From Chloroflexota bacterium (lineage in GTDB: Bacteria; Chloroflexota; Anaerolineae; Anaerolineales; Villigracilaceae), in contig JACRBJ010000071.1 in NCBI GenBank assembly GCA_016234555.1, forward strand, positions 39,820 to 103,819: a stretch of 64,000 nucleotides of DNA, read 5' to 3'. Each line of letters opens with the position of its first letter. The first letter of the stretch is position 1. The notes beneath the pieces were generated by a model. The model searched no databases, was not told where the DNA came from, and saw nothing but the letters and a program-made list of their open reading frames with translations. This document shows, piece by piece, positions 14,830 to 24,637 of this stretch. The position numbers were made by a program, and so were the translations under genes.

Positions 14830-15579
14830 ATGCAAAACGAAATTAGAATGGAATTGATCCGAAGAAACGACCCGAACGCCCTGAGTTTAGTGTTGGAAAG
14901 CAGGGTCATTTATTATGCTGTCAAGCGAATGATGGATTTTGTCTTGGCGCTGGGTTTGTTAATTTTACTTTCCCCATTGATGTTCATCACGGCCCTGATA
15001 GTCTTTATCTCTTCGCCAGGACCCATATTCTTCAAGCAGGAAAGGGTGGGGGCAAAGAGGCAGTTCCATGGCGGTCGTTCCTATTGGAAGCGCGAAAATT
15101 TCCAGTGCTACAAGTTTCGGACGATGAAGATCAACGCCGATTCCTCCATCCATCAGGCATATATCAAGGCGTTAATTGAAAATAATGAAGAGCAGATGAA
15201 TGCTTTGCAGGGTACGCCAACCCAACCACGCAAGCTGGTCAACGACCCAAGGATCATACCTGGCGGGAAGTATTTACGTAAATTTAGTCTCGATGAACTG
15301 CCCCAGCTTTGGAATGTAGTGCGCGGTGATATGAGCCTGATTGGTCCCAGACCCGCCATTCCCTACGAGGTGGAAATGTACAAACCATGGCACTTACGAC
15401 GCTTGGAGGCGCAGCCCGGTATTACCGGTTTGCAGCAGGTGGTGGCGAGATGCACCACCGAATTCGACCGCCAGGTCGAATTTGATGTAGAATATATAAA
15501 AAATCAGTCGCTATGGCTCGATTTGACAATCATGGTAAAGACCCCATTGGCGATCCTTTCGGCAAAGGGGGCATTCTAA
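14830..15579 (+). CDS. initiating sugar transferase (undecaprenyl-phosphate sugar-phosphotransferase)
   Basis: This 249-residue bacterial sugar transferase (WcaJ/WbaP C-terminal type) has a membrane hairpin at residues 37-60, then KFRTMK near residue 97 and DELPQLWNVVRGDMSLIGPR near residue 155. It would transfer a sugar phosphate from a UDP-sugar to undecaprenyl phosphate, the first membrane step of polysaccharide assembly. It lacks the long N-terminal multi-helix and CoA-binding-like region of WbaP and CpsE, so it is the short PglC-like form. A perfect AGGAGG lies upstream of the ATG. It opens the main run of glycan genes. Confidence 0.92.
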   Translation: MQNEIRMELIRRNDPNALSLVLESRVIYYAVKRMMDFVLALGLLILLSPLMFITALIVFISSPGPIFFKQERVGAKRQFHGGRSYWKRENFQCYKFRTMKINADSSIHQAYIKALIENNEEQMNALQGTPTQPRKLVNDPRIIPGGKYLRKFSLDELPQLWNVVRGDMSLIGPRPAIPYEVEMYKPWHLRRLEAQPGITGLQQVVARCTTEFDRQVEFDVEYIKNQSLWLDLTIMVKTPLAILSAKGAF

Positions 15580-15600
15580 AATTTCATTAAGGAGGACACG

Positions 15601-16623
15601 GTGAGTGAAGTAAAGGTAGGCATAATCGGTTATGGGTATTGGGGTCCCAACCTGACACGGAATTTTTACGAAATTCCGTCCGCCAGCTTGGTAGCGATTG
15701 CGGATTCGAGTGATGACAGGTTGAAACAGGCGGCTTCAAAATATCCTCACGTAACCGTCAAGCACGATTATCGCGAGCTTTTTGAACTCGGGCTGGATGC
15801 GGTTGTTGTGGCTACACCGCCACTGACGCACTATCGAATCGCAAAAGACTGTTTGGAACACAACCTGCACGTGCTTGTAGAAAAGCCCATCACCTTGAAG
15901 AGCGAGGACGCCAAAGCTCTTGTTGAGTTGGCTGACTCCAGGGGACTGACCCTGATGGTGGGACACACTTTCGTCTATAACTCGGCGGTGCGTGCATTGA
16001 AGAATTACATTGACAGCGGGGAACTTGGAGAAATCTATTACCTGGATACCGCGCGATTAAATCTCGGTTTATTTCAGCGCGACTCCAATGTGCTGTGGGA
16101 CCTGGCGCCGCATGACATCTCCATTTTGCTATATTTACTCGGCAAAAAACCGGTTTCGATCAGCGCGCAGGGCACGGCTTCCGTTTTCAAGGGCATTCAT
16201 GACGTTGCATATTTGAATATGACGTTTCCCAACAATGTCCCAGCCTACATCCATGTCAGCTGGCTTGACCCATGCAAGGTGCGTCGCATCACCGTTGTTG
16301 GCAGCAAAAAAATGGCTGTTTACAACGACATCGAAGCCGAGCATAAAATAAAAATATACGATAAAGGCGTTGACGCTCCACCTCCCTATACTGATGGAGA
16401 TTTCGGAGAATTCCAATGCAGTTATCGCTCTGGTGACATTACCATTCCAAATATCCGCTTTGCGGAACCTCTGCGGCAGGAGTGTCAACACTTTGTTGAT
16501 TCCATTTTGAACCATACCGTGCCGGTTAGTTCCGGGACCGATGGCTTGGAAGTTGTCAGGATTATTGAAGCGGCGCAATATTCAATGCTGAACGGACAAA
16601 CACAAGAGGTGCTGAAATGGTAA
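15601..16623 (+). CDS. Gfo/Idh/MocA oxidoreductase, WlbA/WbpB-like sugar 3-dehydrogenase
   Basis: This 340-residue NAD(P)-dependent oxidoreductase has a Rossmann start VGIIGYGYWGPNL, the VEKPIT motif with the catalytic-site lysine near residue 98, and a Gfo/Idh C-terminal domain with LWDLAPHDISIL. The GTG start is preceded by AAGGAGG. Together with the following acetyltransferase and aminotransferase it matches the three-step WbpB/WbpE/WbpD or WlbA/C/B logic, in which C3 of a UDP-GlcNAc-derived sugar is oxidised, aminated and acetylated. The exact substrate cannot be read from sequence. Confidence 0.88.
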   Translation: MSEVKVGIIGYGYWGPNLTRNFYEIPSASLVAIADSSDDRLKQAASKYPHVTVKHDYRELFELGLDAVVVATPPLTHYRIAKDCLEHNLHVLVEKPITLKSEDAKALVELADSRGLTLMVGHTFVYNSAVRALKNYIDSGELGEIYYLDTARLNLGLFQRDSNVLWDLAPHDISILLYLLGKKPVSISAQGTASVFKGIHDVAYLNMTFPNNVPAYIHVSWLDPCKVRRITVVGSKKMAVYNDIEAEHKIKIYDKGVDAPPPYTDGDFGEFQCSYRSGDITIPNIRFAEPLRQECQHFVDSILNHTVPVSSGTDGLEVVRIIEAAQYSMLNGQTQEVLKW

Positions 16624-17105
16624 ATGCTGAGTTCGCGCGTATATCACCCGATGTTAAATTGGGAGAGGATGTAAAAATCTATGCCTTCGTAAATCTCTAT
16701 GGCTGCGAAATTGGAGATGAAAGCAGGGTGGGAACATTTGTCGAAATTCAAAAAGGCGCCAAAATTGGCAGGCGTGTGAAGGTTTCCAGCCATTCCTTTA
16801 TTTGCGAAGGCGTAACGATTGAAGATGAGGTCTTCATCGGTCATGGCGTGATGTTTATCAACGATAAATATCCCCGTGCCACCACAACAACAGGGCAATC
16901 ACAAACCGAAGCGGATTGGGAGTGTGTTCCGACGTTGATAAAGAAAGGCGCGTCAATTGGCAGCAACGCCACCATTCTATGTGGGGTAACGGTTGGCGAA
17001 CGTGCCATCGTCGGAGCAGGGAGTGTCGTTACACGCGATGTGCCCGATAATGCAGTTGTAGCCGGAAACCCGGCCCGTGTCGTTCGTATTTTGGAAAATA
17101 AATAG
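16617..17105 (+). CDS. hexapeptide-repeat sugar N-acetyltransferase
   Basis: This 162-residue left-handed beta-helix protein has imperfect hexapeptide repeats throughout (IGDESRVGTFVEIQKGAKIG, later IGSNATILCGVTVG) and the loop GHGVMFINDKYPRA seen in WbpD/WlbB-type enzymes. It probably uses acetyl-CoA to acetylate the 3-amino group made by the neighbouring aminotransferase. It overlaps the oxidoreductase by seven bases, so the two are translationally coupled. Confidence 0.88.
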   Translation: MVNAEFARISPDVKLGEDVKIYAFVNLYGCEIGDESRVGTFVEIQKGAKIGRRVKVSSHSFICEGVTIEDEVFIGHGVMFINDKYPRATTTTGQSQTEADWECVPTLIKKGASIGSNATILCGVTVGERAIVGAGSVVTRDVPDNAVVAGNPARVVRILENK

Positions 17106-17115
17106 GAGACAAATC

Positions 17116-18237
17116 ATGAACGTTCCATTCGTAGATTTGCGCAAACAATACGCGCCATTGAAAGATGAAATCCTTGCTGGAATCGAAAAAGCGCTGGATG
17201 GAATGCAGCTATTTTTGGGGGAAAATGTTCAACAACTGGAAAAGGATTTTGCTCAATTCTGTGGCGCGGCGCATGGAATTGGCGTTGGCGATGGCACCGT
17301 CGCTCTGCAAATTATTTTACGCGCCATGGGCATAGGACCCGGTGATGAGGTAATCACCACGTCGCACACCTTTATTGCGACTGCCGAGGCGATTCTACTT
17401 GCCGGGGCAAAACCGGTGTTTGTTGATATTCTTCCCGACACATGTTTGATGGATGTCTCGCAGGTCGAAGCCAAAATTACTCCACGGACCAAGGCTATTT
17501 TGCCGGTGCATCTGTACGGTCAGACAGTGGATATGGACCCGCTGATGGAAATTGCGGCGCGGCACGGATTGCGCGTTGTTGAGGATGCCTGTCAGGCTCA
17601 TGGCGCCGAATATAAGGGGCGCAGGGCGGGCAGTTTGGGTGATGCTGCAGGCTTCAGCTTCTATTTCTCTAAAAACCTAGGCGCTTACGGGGAAGGTGGC
17701 TTTATCTCCACCAACGATTCAGAGTTGGCTGCCAAAATCCGCATGATTCGTGATCATGGTTCAAATGTTCGTTATCACCATGAAATGGTCGGCTTGAACG
17801 GACGCCTGGATGAGGTTCAGGCAGTGGTTTTGCGCGCCAAACTGCCTCACCTTGCCGATTGGAACACCGCCCGCCGGGACCATGCCGCACGTTACGCTGA
17901 TCTCCTCAAAAAACTGCCGGTGAAAACACCGGTTGAAGCCAGTGGCAGCCGTCACATTTATCATTTATATGTCATCCAGACGGCGCGGCGGGATCAACTT
18001 CAGGCATATCTAAAGGAGCAGGGAATCTTCACCGGTATTCATTACCCGGTGCCGATTCACCTTCAAAAGGCGGTGGATTATCTGGGCTATAAACCGGGAA
18101 GCCTGCCGGTTACCGAGCGTGTTACCAGTGAAATTCTATCGTTGCCGATGTTCGCGGAACTGACTGATGAGCAAATCGAATATGTGGCGACACATGTTGG
18201 AAAGTTTCTGACTGAAGCCGTGCCCGTTGGCTCGTAA
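17116..18237 (+). CDS. DegT/DnrJ/EryC1/StrS sugar aminotransferase
   Basis: This 373-residue PLP enzyme starts MNVPFVDLRKQYAPLK and has HTFIATAEAI near residue 85 and the internal-aldimine lysine in FYFSKNLGAYGEGG near residue 190. The family transaminates keto-sugars from glutamate. Its place after the 3-dehydrogenase and acetyltransferase suggests it makes the 3-amino intermediate of a 2,3-diacetamido sugar. The start at 17116 is chosen over 17077 because TAGGAGA lies just upstream and the shorter form matches the family N-terminus. Confidence 0.92.
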   Translation: MNVPFVDLRKQYAPLKDEILAGIEKALDGMQLFLGENVQQLEKDFAQFCGAAHGIGVGDGTVALQIILRAMGIGPGDEVITTSHTFIATAEAILLAGAKPVFVDILPDTCLMDVSQVEAKITPRTKAILPVHLYGQTVDMDPLMEIAARHGLRVVEDACQAHGAEYKGRRAGSLGDAAGFSFYFSKNLGAYGEGGFISTNDSELAAKIRMIRDHGSNVRYHHEMVGLNGRLDEVQAVVLRAKLPHLADWNTARRDHAARYADLLKKLPVKTPVEASGSRHIYHLYVIQTARRDQLQAYLKEQGIFTGIHYPVPIHLQKAVDYLGYKPGSLPVTERVTSEILSLPMFAELTDEQIEYVATHVGKFLTEAVPVGS

Positions 18238-18280
18238 CATGCCGAAGATAAAACGCTGTTTTGTTGTGGTTTGAAGTTTT

Positions 18281-18338
18281 CGTCCCGTAGTTTTCGAGGT
18301 AATGATGGCTCTTGAAAGAAATCTGCGGGACGTTTTTT
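18281..18338 (+). terminator. long-loop intrinsic terminator after the sugar-nucleotide genes
   Basis: CGTCCCGTAG at 18281-18290 pairs with CTGCGGGACG at 18323-18332, allowing one G-T pair, and is followed by six T residues. The 32-base loop has further partial pairing (TTTTCGAG with CTTGAAAG). It would separate the sugar-nucleotide genes from the Wzz/kinase gene. Confidence 0.65.
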
Positions 18339-18400
18339 CACTGTTCGGTTGTGATGTGTTTATTGCTAAATTTTTTATGGTCTGGCAGAGTGTATAAAAT

Positions 18401-20113
18401 ATGGAACTAAAAACCTATCTGACAATACTGGTTAGGCGCTGGCGAATTGTATTACTGGTTGCGTTTGCAGTTACCGGTGTCTTTACTTATGGGGGTAAAA
18501 ATTTGCCCCCAAGCTTTCAGGCTGAAACACGGTTGCGGGTGATTACTCCGCTTGCCGGGTCTGTGCGTGACGCCTACCATGAGGTTTATTTTGCCAGTCG
18601 TCTGATAACCACCTATGCCCAAATTGCCACAAGCGATCAGATAATGATCGAATTGAGGGAGGATTTGGGCGTGCAAACCCTGCCGGAAATTAGCGTAAAA
18701 GTCATTCCGGAATCGGAGATAATTCAAATTGTGGTCGTAAGCCCGGATCGCAACCTCTCGGCTGAAGCAGCCAATCGCCTTGCCGAATTGATCATTTCCA
18801 AGCAGGATAAGGTTTTGGATAGCAGCCCCGCTTCTGGAGCCATGGATGTATTGGTTGATCGACAGAAAGAACTTCAGGCAGAAATAACGGAAGCGTCTGT
18901 CGAGCACGAAAAACTTGTTCGGACCTACTCTCAAATAACCGCTCAAATTCAGACCCTGAGTAGGAAGCTCCAGACAATGGAAGCTCTTTACCTTGACCTT
19001 GTTAATCATCAACGACAAACTGAAGCGGATGCTTTGGCCGTTGAAATAGCGGACCTCAGTCAACAATATGAGAAACTGTCGGCAGAATCTTCCGTCTATT
19101 TAGAGCAAGTCTTGATGCTCAGGCAAAAAATCGACAGTGATCAGCGCGTATATTCCGATCTCGTATATAGTAATGTCAGACCGCAACGCACACGTGACCT
19201 TATCGTCATCAGTCCGGCGGTTGTACCGTCTGTCCCTAACAGCCCTGGTATTTTGTTTTTTGTGGGGTTGGGTATCGTTTGCGGCTTGATCGTGGGTGTT
19301 GTTTTTGCCTTTGTCTTTGACAGTTTGGATACCCGGGTTTTTGCTATTGAACAGATCGGGCACTTAACGAACATGCCCGTGCTAGGTGTATTTCCTAAAA
19401 TTCGGGAAGGTAAAAACCAAAACCGGTCAGATTTTCCCAATATTGAAAAAGCCACCCTTTACAAGGATTATTGGATGGTCTGTACAAGGATACAGGCAGT
19501 ACTGCAAAACAAGTCAATCAGGACGGTTTTGGTGACAAGCACCAACCCAATGGAAGGAAAATCCACTTTTGTTTCCAGCGTCGCGATGGGTCTTGCGCGT
19601 AATAACTGCAAGGTTTTGATAGTCGATGCTGACCTGCTTAGACCCAGGCTGCAAAAAATATATCAGGCATCCGGCGAACAGGGTCTGAGTGATTTCCTTG
19701 AAAATGAAGATGTTAGGCTTGAGGACATCATTCAAAAGAATATTCAACCAAATGTCGATCTGCTTCCCAATCTGACCCAAAGCGATGCTAAGGGAATGTT
19801 CAACTCCTCCCAATTTACGGCCCTGCTTCAAAAAATAAAAAAATATGATGTTGTCCTGTTCGACTCGCCTGCGTTGCTTGTTACACCCGATACCTACAAC
19901 CTGGCTAAAAATGTTGACGGCGTAATTGTCCTTGTTCAATGGGGACGTACGACCAGCGGAGACGTGCAATCCACATGCAATTACCTCGAAGGTGTTGTGG
20001 GACCGAAATTGCTTGGTGTTGTTTTGGGGCAGGTGCCGTCGAAAAAGGAACCGGATTATTACAATCGCAAGGATACCAAACGATGGCCCCGTTTCATGCC
20101 TAGAATAAACTAA
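18401..20113 (+). CDS. Wzz chain-length regulator fused to a CpsD/CapB-like tyrosine kinase
   Basis: The 570-residue protein starts with a Wzz domain: a membrane helix at residues 15-33, a periplasmic coiled-coil stretch to about residue 265 and a second membrane helix at about 283-305. A cytoplasmic P-loop kinase follows, with Walker A-like TNPMEGKSTFVSS near residue 385, Walker A' VLIVDADLLRPRLQ and Walker B VVLFDSPALL. Such BY-kinases control polymer length and export. No tyrosine-rich tail is visible: only YY in the final 20 residues, so autophosphorylation sites are few. It precedes the flippase and polymerase genes. Confidence 0.92.
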   Translation: MELKTYLTILVRRWRIVLLVAFAVTGVFTYGGKNLPPSFQAETRLRVITPLAGSVRDAYHEVYFASRLITTYAQIATSDQIMIELREDLGVQTLPEISVKVIPESEIIQIVVVSPDRNLSAEAANRLAELIISKQDKVLDSSPASGAMDVLVDRQKELQAEITEASVEHEKLVRTYSQITAQIQTLSRKLQTMEALYLDLVNHQRQTEADALAVEIADLSQQYEKLSAESSVYLEQVLMLRQKIDSDQRVYSDLVYSNVRPQRTRDLIVISPAVVPSVPNSPGILFFVGLGIVCGLIVGVVFAFVFDSLDTRVFAIEQIGHLTNMPVLGVFPKIREGKNQNRSDFPNIEKATLYKDYWMVCTRIQAVLQNKSIRTVLVTSTNPMEGKSTFVSSVAMGLARNNCKVLIVDADLLRPRLQKIYQASGEQGLSDFLENEDVRLEDIIQKNIQPNVDLLPNLTQSDAKGMFNSSQFTALLQKIKKYDVVLFDSPALLVTPDTYNLAKNVDGVIVLVQWGRTTSGDVQSTCNYLEGVVGPKLLGVVLGQVPSKKEPDYYNRKDTKRWPRFMPRIN

Positions 20114-20309
20114 AAAACAACCTCCTTGATGTACGGGAAGATGAATCTGGGCTGGAGTGCTTTTGGCTGTTCGGTGACGGAGCGGCTGAACGCCTCCATT
20201 TGCTATGGGGGTTCAAAGCAGGAAACCTGCCTTGTAATCTAGTCTGCGGAATTGAGAAATGGTTTCACACGATTTAGGATAGAGCAATTTTCCAGGATGT
20301 AAGTTTGAT

Positions 20310-21923
20310 ATGAGTATTTCAAAGGAAACAGACAACAGCTCCATAACCAAACCTGCCTCCAAGGTCATGCTGGGCGGGATTCTTTCCCTTGCTGGCGGTT
20401 TGGCTGGTAATGTTGTTATCGCTGCGATTTTTGGTGCCGGCGCAGACATGGACGCCTTTCTCACAGCCATGGTCATACCGGCATATCTTCAGATTGTTTT
20501 CTATAGCAGTCTGTCATTTGTTTTTGTGCCCGCATTTATCGATGCGGAGACGAACAGTGGCGATGATAATGCCTGGGCGTTGGCTGGGACTTTCTTTTGG
20601 ATCGCGGCGGTTGCGTTGTCTTGTGTTGCTATTTTAGGGGCGTTATTTTCACCTCAGATTATTGATCTTGTCGCTCCTGGCTTTCAAGGGGAGAAGTCGG
20701 CGCTTGCCTCCAGGATGTTGTCGATTCTCGTTTTTACAATCCCTTTGAGCGGTTTGAGCACTTTGACGGTGGGAATCCAAAATGCGCGATACCGCTTTTT
20801 TGGACCCTCGGTCGCACCTGCTATTGGAGCATTGGGAAATGTAATCGTCCTCCTGATATTTTCCCGATTTATTGGTCCGCTTGCTTTGTGTTGGGGATAT
20901 GTCATTTCAATGATCATTCAGGCTGGAATCACTGTAATTCCGGTGCTTTCCCACGGTTGGAAGAGAACGCTTCCCTTGACAGACCAGCGGGTGACTGGTT
21001 TGGGAAGGCTGATGGTGCCGCTTATATTCCTGGGGCTGGTGCTCAGTTTCTCCCCAGTAGCAGAACGCTACTTTTCGTCTTCGCTGCCAGATGGACAGAT
21101 TGCTTACATGGGATACGCACAAAAAATCTCCAGCATGTTTGTACTTTCCCTGGCTTCCGGAATTTCGACAACCATTTTTCCGGTAATGGCAAGAACTTTT
21201 GCCTCGGAAGGGATTGCCGGACTCTCTAAAAAGAATGATTTTGGATTGCAGCTAACCTTTGCCGTGGCGTTGCCCGCCATCATGATTTCAGGAGCGGTGG
21301 CGATCCCACTAACCAGTATTTTTCTGGAGCGGGGGGCGTTCAGTTTTGCAGATACGCTTGGCGTGAGTCAAATTCTTTTTGCCTATCTGTTGAGCAACGT
21401 CCTTTTTCGGATGATTGGTAATATTCTCCAGAGAAGTTTCTACGTGTTGAATAATACGACAACCCAGCCTATTGTTGATTCAGCTTTTCTCGTCCTTTTT
21501 ATTGCCACGGCACGTTTTGTTGTTGACAGATGGGGGTACGTTGGACTTGCATGGGCGAGCGTGTTTCGCAGCGGCTTGGGTATTTTAACCTTGTGGGTCT
21601 TGCTGCTCAGGAAGTTCCCAAAAAACAACTTAGGCAACATGTTTTTATATATAATAAAATACTTCGGAGCCGCGCTTGCCGCATATGGTTGCGCGCGTTT
21701 TACGCTGTTTCTGGTTGGGTCTCTGCCCGTTTTCTTTGAGTTGGCACTGGCTGGGTTGTTGAGTGTTCTGTTATATGGAGTCATCCTTCACTATATTGAT
21801 AAAGATATGTTGTCTTCCGTCTTGGACCTGCTTGGCGCGCGGTATTTTGCAGGTATTTTCGAAAAAGGTAAAAAATGGCTGGTCACGATTGGGTTTCGAG
21901 AGTTCGAGAAAAAGGAGTCGTAA
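20310..21923 (+). CDS. MurJ/Wzx-like lipid-linked oligosaccharide flippase
   Basis: The 537-residue polytopic protein has about 14 hydrophobic helices. Its MviN/MurJ-type N-terminus (GGILSLAGGLAGNVVIAAIFGAGADMDAF, abbreviated here, residues 23-50) is followed by a FVFVPAF segment near residue 70. MOP-superfamily members of this kind flip undecaprenyl-linked substrates. Its place between the Wzz-kinase and the polymerase points to export of polysaccharide repeat units rather than lipid II. The stop codon overlaps the next ATG (TAATG), so the first asparagine-synthase-like gene is translationally coupled to it. Confidence 0.87.
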   Translation: MSISKETDNSSITKPASKVMLGGILSLAGGLAGNVVIAAIFGAGADMDAFLTAMVIPAYLQIVFYSSLSFVFVPAFIDAETNSGDDNAWALAGTFFWIAAVALSCVAILGALFSPQIIDLVAPGFQGEKSALASRMLSILVFTIPLSGLSTLTVGIQNARYRFFGPSVAPAIGALGNVIVLLIFSRFIGPLALCWGYVISMIIQAGITVIPVLSHGWKRTLPLTDQRVTGLGRLMVPLIFLGLVLSFSPVAERYFSSSLPDGQIAYMGYAQKISSMFVLSLASGISTTIFPVMARTFASEGIAGLSKKNDFGLQLTFAVALPAIMISGAVAIPLTSIFLERGAFSFADTLGVSQILFAYLLSNVLFRMIGNILQRSFYVLNNTTTQPIVDSAFLVLFIATARFVVDRWGYVGLAWASVFRSGLGILTLWVLLLRKFPKNNLGNMFLYIIKYFGAALAAYGCARFTLFLVGSLPVFFELALAGLLSVLLYGVILHYIDKDMLSSVLDLLGARYFAGIFEKGKKWLVTIGFREFEKKES

Positions 21924-23176
21924 TGGAAGACCCAATATCCGATTATGAACTGTATTTGTATTTCAGCTCCTTGCCCAGATTCGCCGAGGCAAGCCTGGAT
22001 TGGCTTCCCCGAGATTATGAGTATGCCTTTGGCGAAGGGATGGATGACGAGTCCTGGTGGGTGACTCAGGGCGTAAAAGTGTTTAAAGAAATGATGGCTG
22101 ATGAAATCGCCAGTTCAGGTACGCAGGTTACTCACATAATACCATTGAGCGGCGGATTTGATTCCAGGGCTATTTTAGGAGGGTTGCTGGAAAACCTGCC
22201 GAAATCCAAAATTGTTGCGGCCACCTACGGCATACCGGGTACATGGGACTTCGAAATTTCAAAGGACATTGCCCATAAATATGGTATTGAGCATGAGATT
22301 TTCGATTTGTCGAACGATAAATGGGATATCGATCAACTGATTGCGGCTGCCGAAAGTCTCCGAAGACCTGTAAGCCCATATCAATCATATGTCCGCCACA
22401 AAATAAACAATCACTTTGGAGCGGATTGCGTCTATTGGACCGGCTTTATGGGAGATTCCATAGGCGGGTGGAACCTGCCAAATATTCCAAATACTGACAA
22501 ACGGGAAGCAATAAAGCTATTTTTGAATATAGAACCCACGCCAAATTACAAGGATGAGGCGTTTAAATCGAAAATAATTGAAAAAATACTGGCTGAATTT
22601 CCCTGGGACCGCTTAAGTCGTACCAAACTTTCCATTGATCAGCAGCTGAATTTTTGCCTTCGACAAAATTTCCTTCTTCAACCTACAATAGTATTAAGTG
22701 GTTTTGTCTTTAAAACGCCGTTTCTTAACAGGAACTGGGTGAATTTTATGTTGAATGCTCCCTATAAGTTAGCGCTTGACCAATATCTCTATAGGAAAGT
22801 TATTCAGGAGTGTTATGCTGACTTGTGGAAAATGAGATCTGCGTCGGCTTATGGAATGCCTTCATCTGCCGGTAAATACGAAATGTTTTTCGGAAAGGTA
22901 ATCGCCAGATTAAAACCTTTATTTGACTCAAGTGACCCTTATCGTTCACACCCAAGAACCAACTATATCAATTGGACTGAGTCTCTGCGACATAAGGGAT
23001 ATTTTCAAGATACTGTTTATACAACGCTCGTTGACTTGAAGAAGCGCGCAATTATCGATCCAAGGGATATAGATACCTGGTGGAGCGAGCATTTAAACAG
23101 GCGGACAGATTATACGGTCTTATTAATGAACTTATCGAGCCTGGAACTGCTTTTGAAGGCAGGAGTAATGGCGTAA
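21923..23176 (+). CDS. glutaminase-less asparagine-synthase-like protein, copy 1
   Basis: The 417-residue protein contains only the synthetase half of AsnB. The PP-loop is PLSGGFDSRAILGG near residue 75, the helix-entry DFEISKDIAHKYGIEHE near residue 110 and the second phosphate-contact site TGFMGDSIGG near residue 175. The N-terminal class-II glutamine amidotransferase domain with Cys2 is missing and replaced by about 70 acidic residues starting ISDYELYLYF. The first of three tandem paralogues, it is coupled to the flippase (TAATG) with AAAGGAG upstream. It is expected to activate a carboxylate as acyl-AMP and pass it to an amine, but the substrate is unknown. It is visibly more AT-rich than flanking operons. 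Confidence 0.8.
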   Translation: MEDPISDYELYLYFSSLPRFAEASLDWLPRDYEYAFGEGMDDESWWVTQGVKVFKEMMADEIASSGTQVTHIIPLSGGFDSRAILGGLLENLPKSKIVAATYGIPGTWDFEISKDIAHKYGIEHEIFDLSNDKWDIDQLIAAAESLRRPVSPYQSYVRHKINNHFGADCVYWTGFMGDSIGGWNLPNIPNTDKREAIKLFLNIEPTPNYKDEAFKSKIIEKILAEFPWDRLSRTKLSIDQQLNFCLRQNFLLQPTIVLSGFVFKTPFLNRNWVNFMLNAPYKLALDQYLYRKVIQECYADLWKMRSASAYGMPSSAGKYEMFFGKVIARLKPLFDSSDPYRSHPRTNYINWTESLRHKGYFQDTVYTTLVDLKKRAIIDPRDIDTWWSEHLNRRTDYTVLLMNLSSLELLLKAGVMA

Positions 23177-23269
23177 GTTGCCTGACCATGTGTTGCGCTT
23201 GACGGTATCGTTGGTTGCGTCCGCAGCATTGAGCGAGGAAGTTTTGGAATTGGACTAGAGAGTTTCGCG

Positions 23270-24526
23270 ATGGAACACACCATATCCGACTATGAGATGT
23301 ATTTATACCTAAGCTATTTGCCCAAGTTTATGGAAACTAACTTGGAATGGCTTGATTGCGACTTTGACTATACCTTTGGAAAAGGGATGGATGATGAGTC
23401 CAGGTTGGTGGACGAAGGCGTGAAATTATTAAAGCAAACAATGGCTGATGAAATCGCGGGTACGGGGGCAAATGCTGTTCACGTAGTGCCATTGAGCGGT
23501 GGATTGGACTCAAGGGTGATATTGGGTGGGCTGTTGGAGAATTTGCCAAGTTCCCAAATCGCTGTAGCCACCTATGGGATCCCAGGCGCGTGGGACTTCG
23601 AGATTGCCAAGAAAATAGCCCGTGAATTTGGGCTTCGGCATGAAGTTTTTAATTTGCTTGACGAAGATTGGGATGTTGACCATCTGCTCGCAGCTGCGCT
23701 CCGCCTTAGGTGTCCGATAAGTGTGCATCAATCCTATGTCCGTCAAAAAATAAACAATCATTTCGGAGTTGATTGCGTCTATTGGAGTGGTTTCATGGGG
23801 GACGTATTGGGTGGTGCTGATGTGCTAAAAGTTCCCCATACCGATAAAAGCATGGCCGTAAAAAGGCATATTAACATAGAACCTACTCCCAATTATAAGG
23901 ACCGCGGGTTTGAAGATGCACTGGCTAATAAAATGCTTCTTGAAATCCCTTGGAATTGCCTGAAGCAGCCGAAATTTACCCTTGACCGGCAGCTATATAT
24001 CGGTGACCGACAACGACAGCTTACTCGCCACATTACAATTATTGAAGGCTTTAACTTCAAGGCGCCTTTTCTAAATAAAGCATGGGTAAACTTCATGATA
24101 AATGTTCCTCACAAATGGCTGTTCGATAAATACCTTTACAAGAAAATTATCAAGAAAGGTTATGAAAGGCTATCGAAATTTCCTAGCACTGCTACCGCGG
24201 GGATGCCCTTTGGACCGGCTTCGAAATCTGAGATTTTCTTTGGGAGAGCCGCTGCCAAGTTGAAAACTTGCCTTGCTCCTAAAGATGTACATCATTCGCA
24301 CCCCCGGACTAACTACATAAACTGGACTGAGTCTCTTCGGCACAAGGGAAAGCTCCAAGATTCGGTTTACGTGACACTTCAGGATATAAAAAAACGGGCC
24401 ATACTCAATGAAAATGAAATAGATACCTGGTGGCGTGATCATCTAAGTAGGAAGGCAGATTACACAAGGTTGCTGATGAATTTATCGAGCCTGGAATTGC
24501 TTTTGAAAGCAGGAGTAATGACGTAG
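23270..24526 (+). CDS. glutaminase-less asparagine-synthase-like protein, copy 2
   Basis: The 418-residue paralogue of both neighbours keeps the PP-loop PLSGGLDSRVILGG, DFEIAKKIAREFGLRHE, SGFMGDVLGG, the central YINWTESLRHKG block and the C-terminal MNLSSLELLLKAGVM. Phe before the PP-loop Asp of copy 1 is Leu here. No glutaminase domain is present. It follows copy 1 after a 93-base spacer. Copies 2 and 3 look closer to each other than to copy 1 in the first 150 residues. Function is inferred only from the fold: ATP-dependent amide or ester formation, possibly on the exported glycan precursor. Confidence 0.8.
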   Translation: MEHTISDYEMYLYLSYLPKFMETNLEWLDCDFDYTFGKGMDDESRLVDEGVKLLKQTMADEIAGTGANAVHVVPLSGGLDSRVILGGLLENLPSSQIAVATYGIPGAWDFEIAKKIAREFGLRHEVFNLLDEDWDVDHLLAAALRLRCPISVHQSYVRQKINNHFGVDCVYWSGFMGDVLGGADVLKVPHTDKSMAVKRHINIEPTPNYKDRGFEDALANKMLLEIPWNCLKQPKFTLDRQLYIGDRQRQLTRHITIIEGFNFKAPFLNKAWVNFMINVPHKWLFDKYLYKKIIKKGYERLSKFPSTATAGMPFGPASKSEIFFGRAAAKLKTCLAPKDVHHSHPRTNYINWTESLRHKGKLQDSVYVTLQDIKKRAILNENEIDTWWRDHLSRKADYTRLLMNLSSLELLLKAGVMT

Positions 24527-24637
24527 GTTGTTTGGCGTTCGTGATTGCTTTGATCTTGTGTCCTGAGAAATATGACATGCGCGAGCATAAGCGGTTACCG
24601 TTATAAAATTCTTAGAGTTGGATGAAGGAAATTAGCG

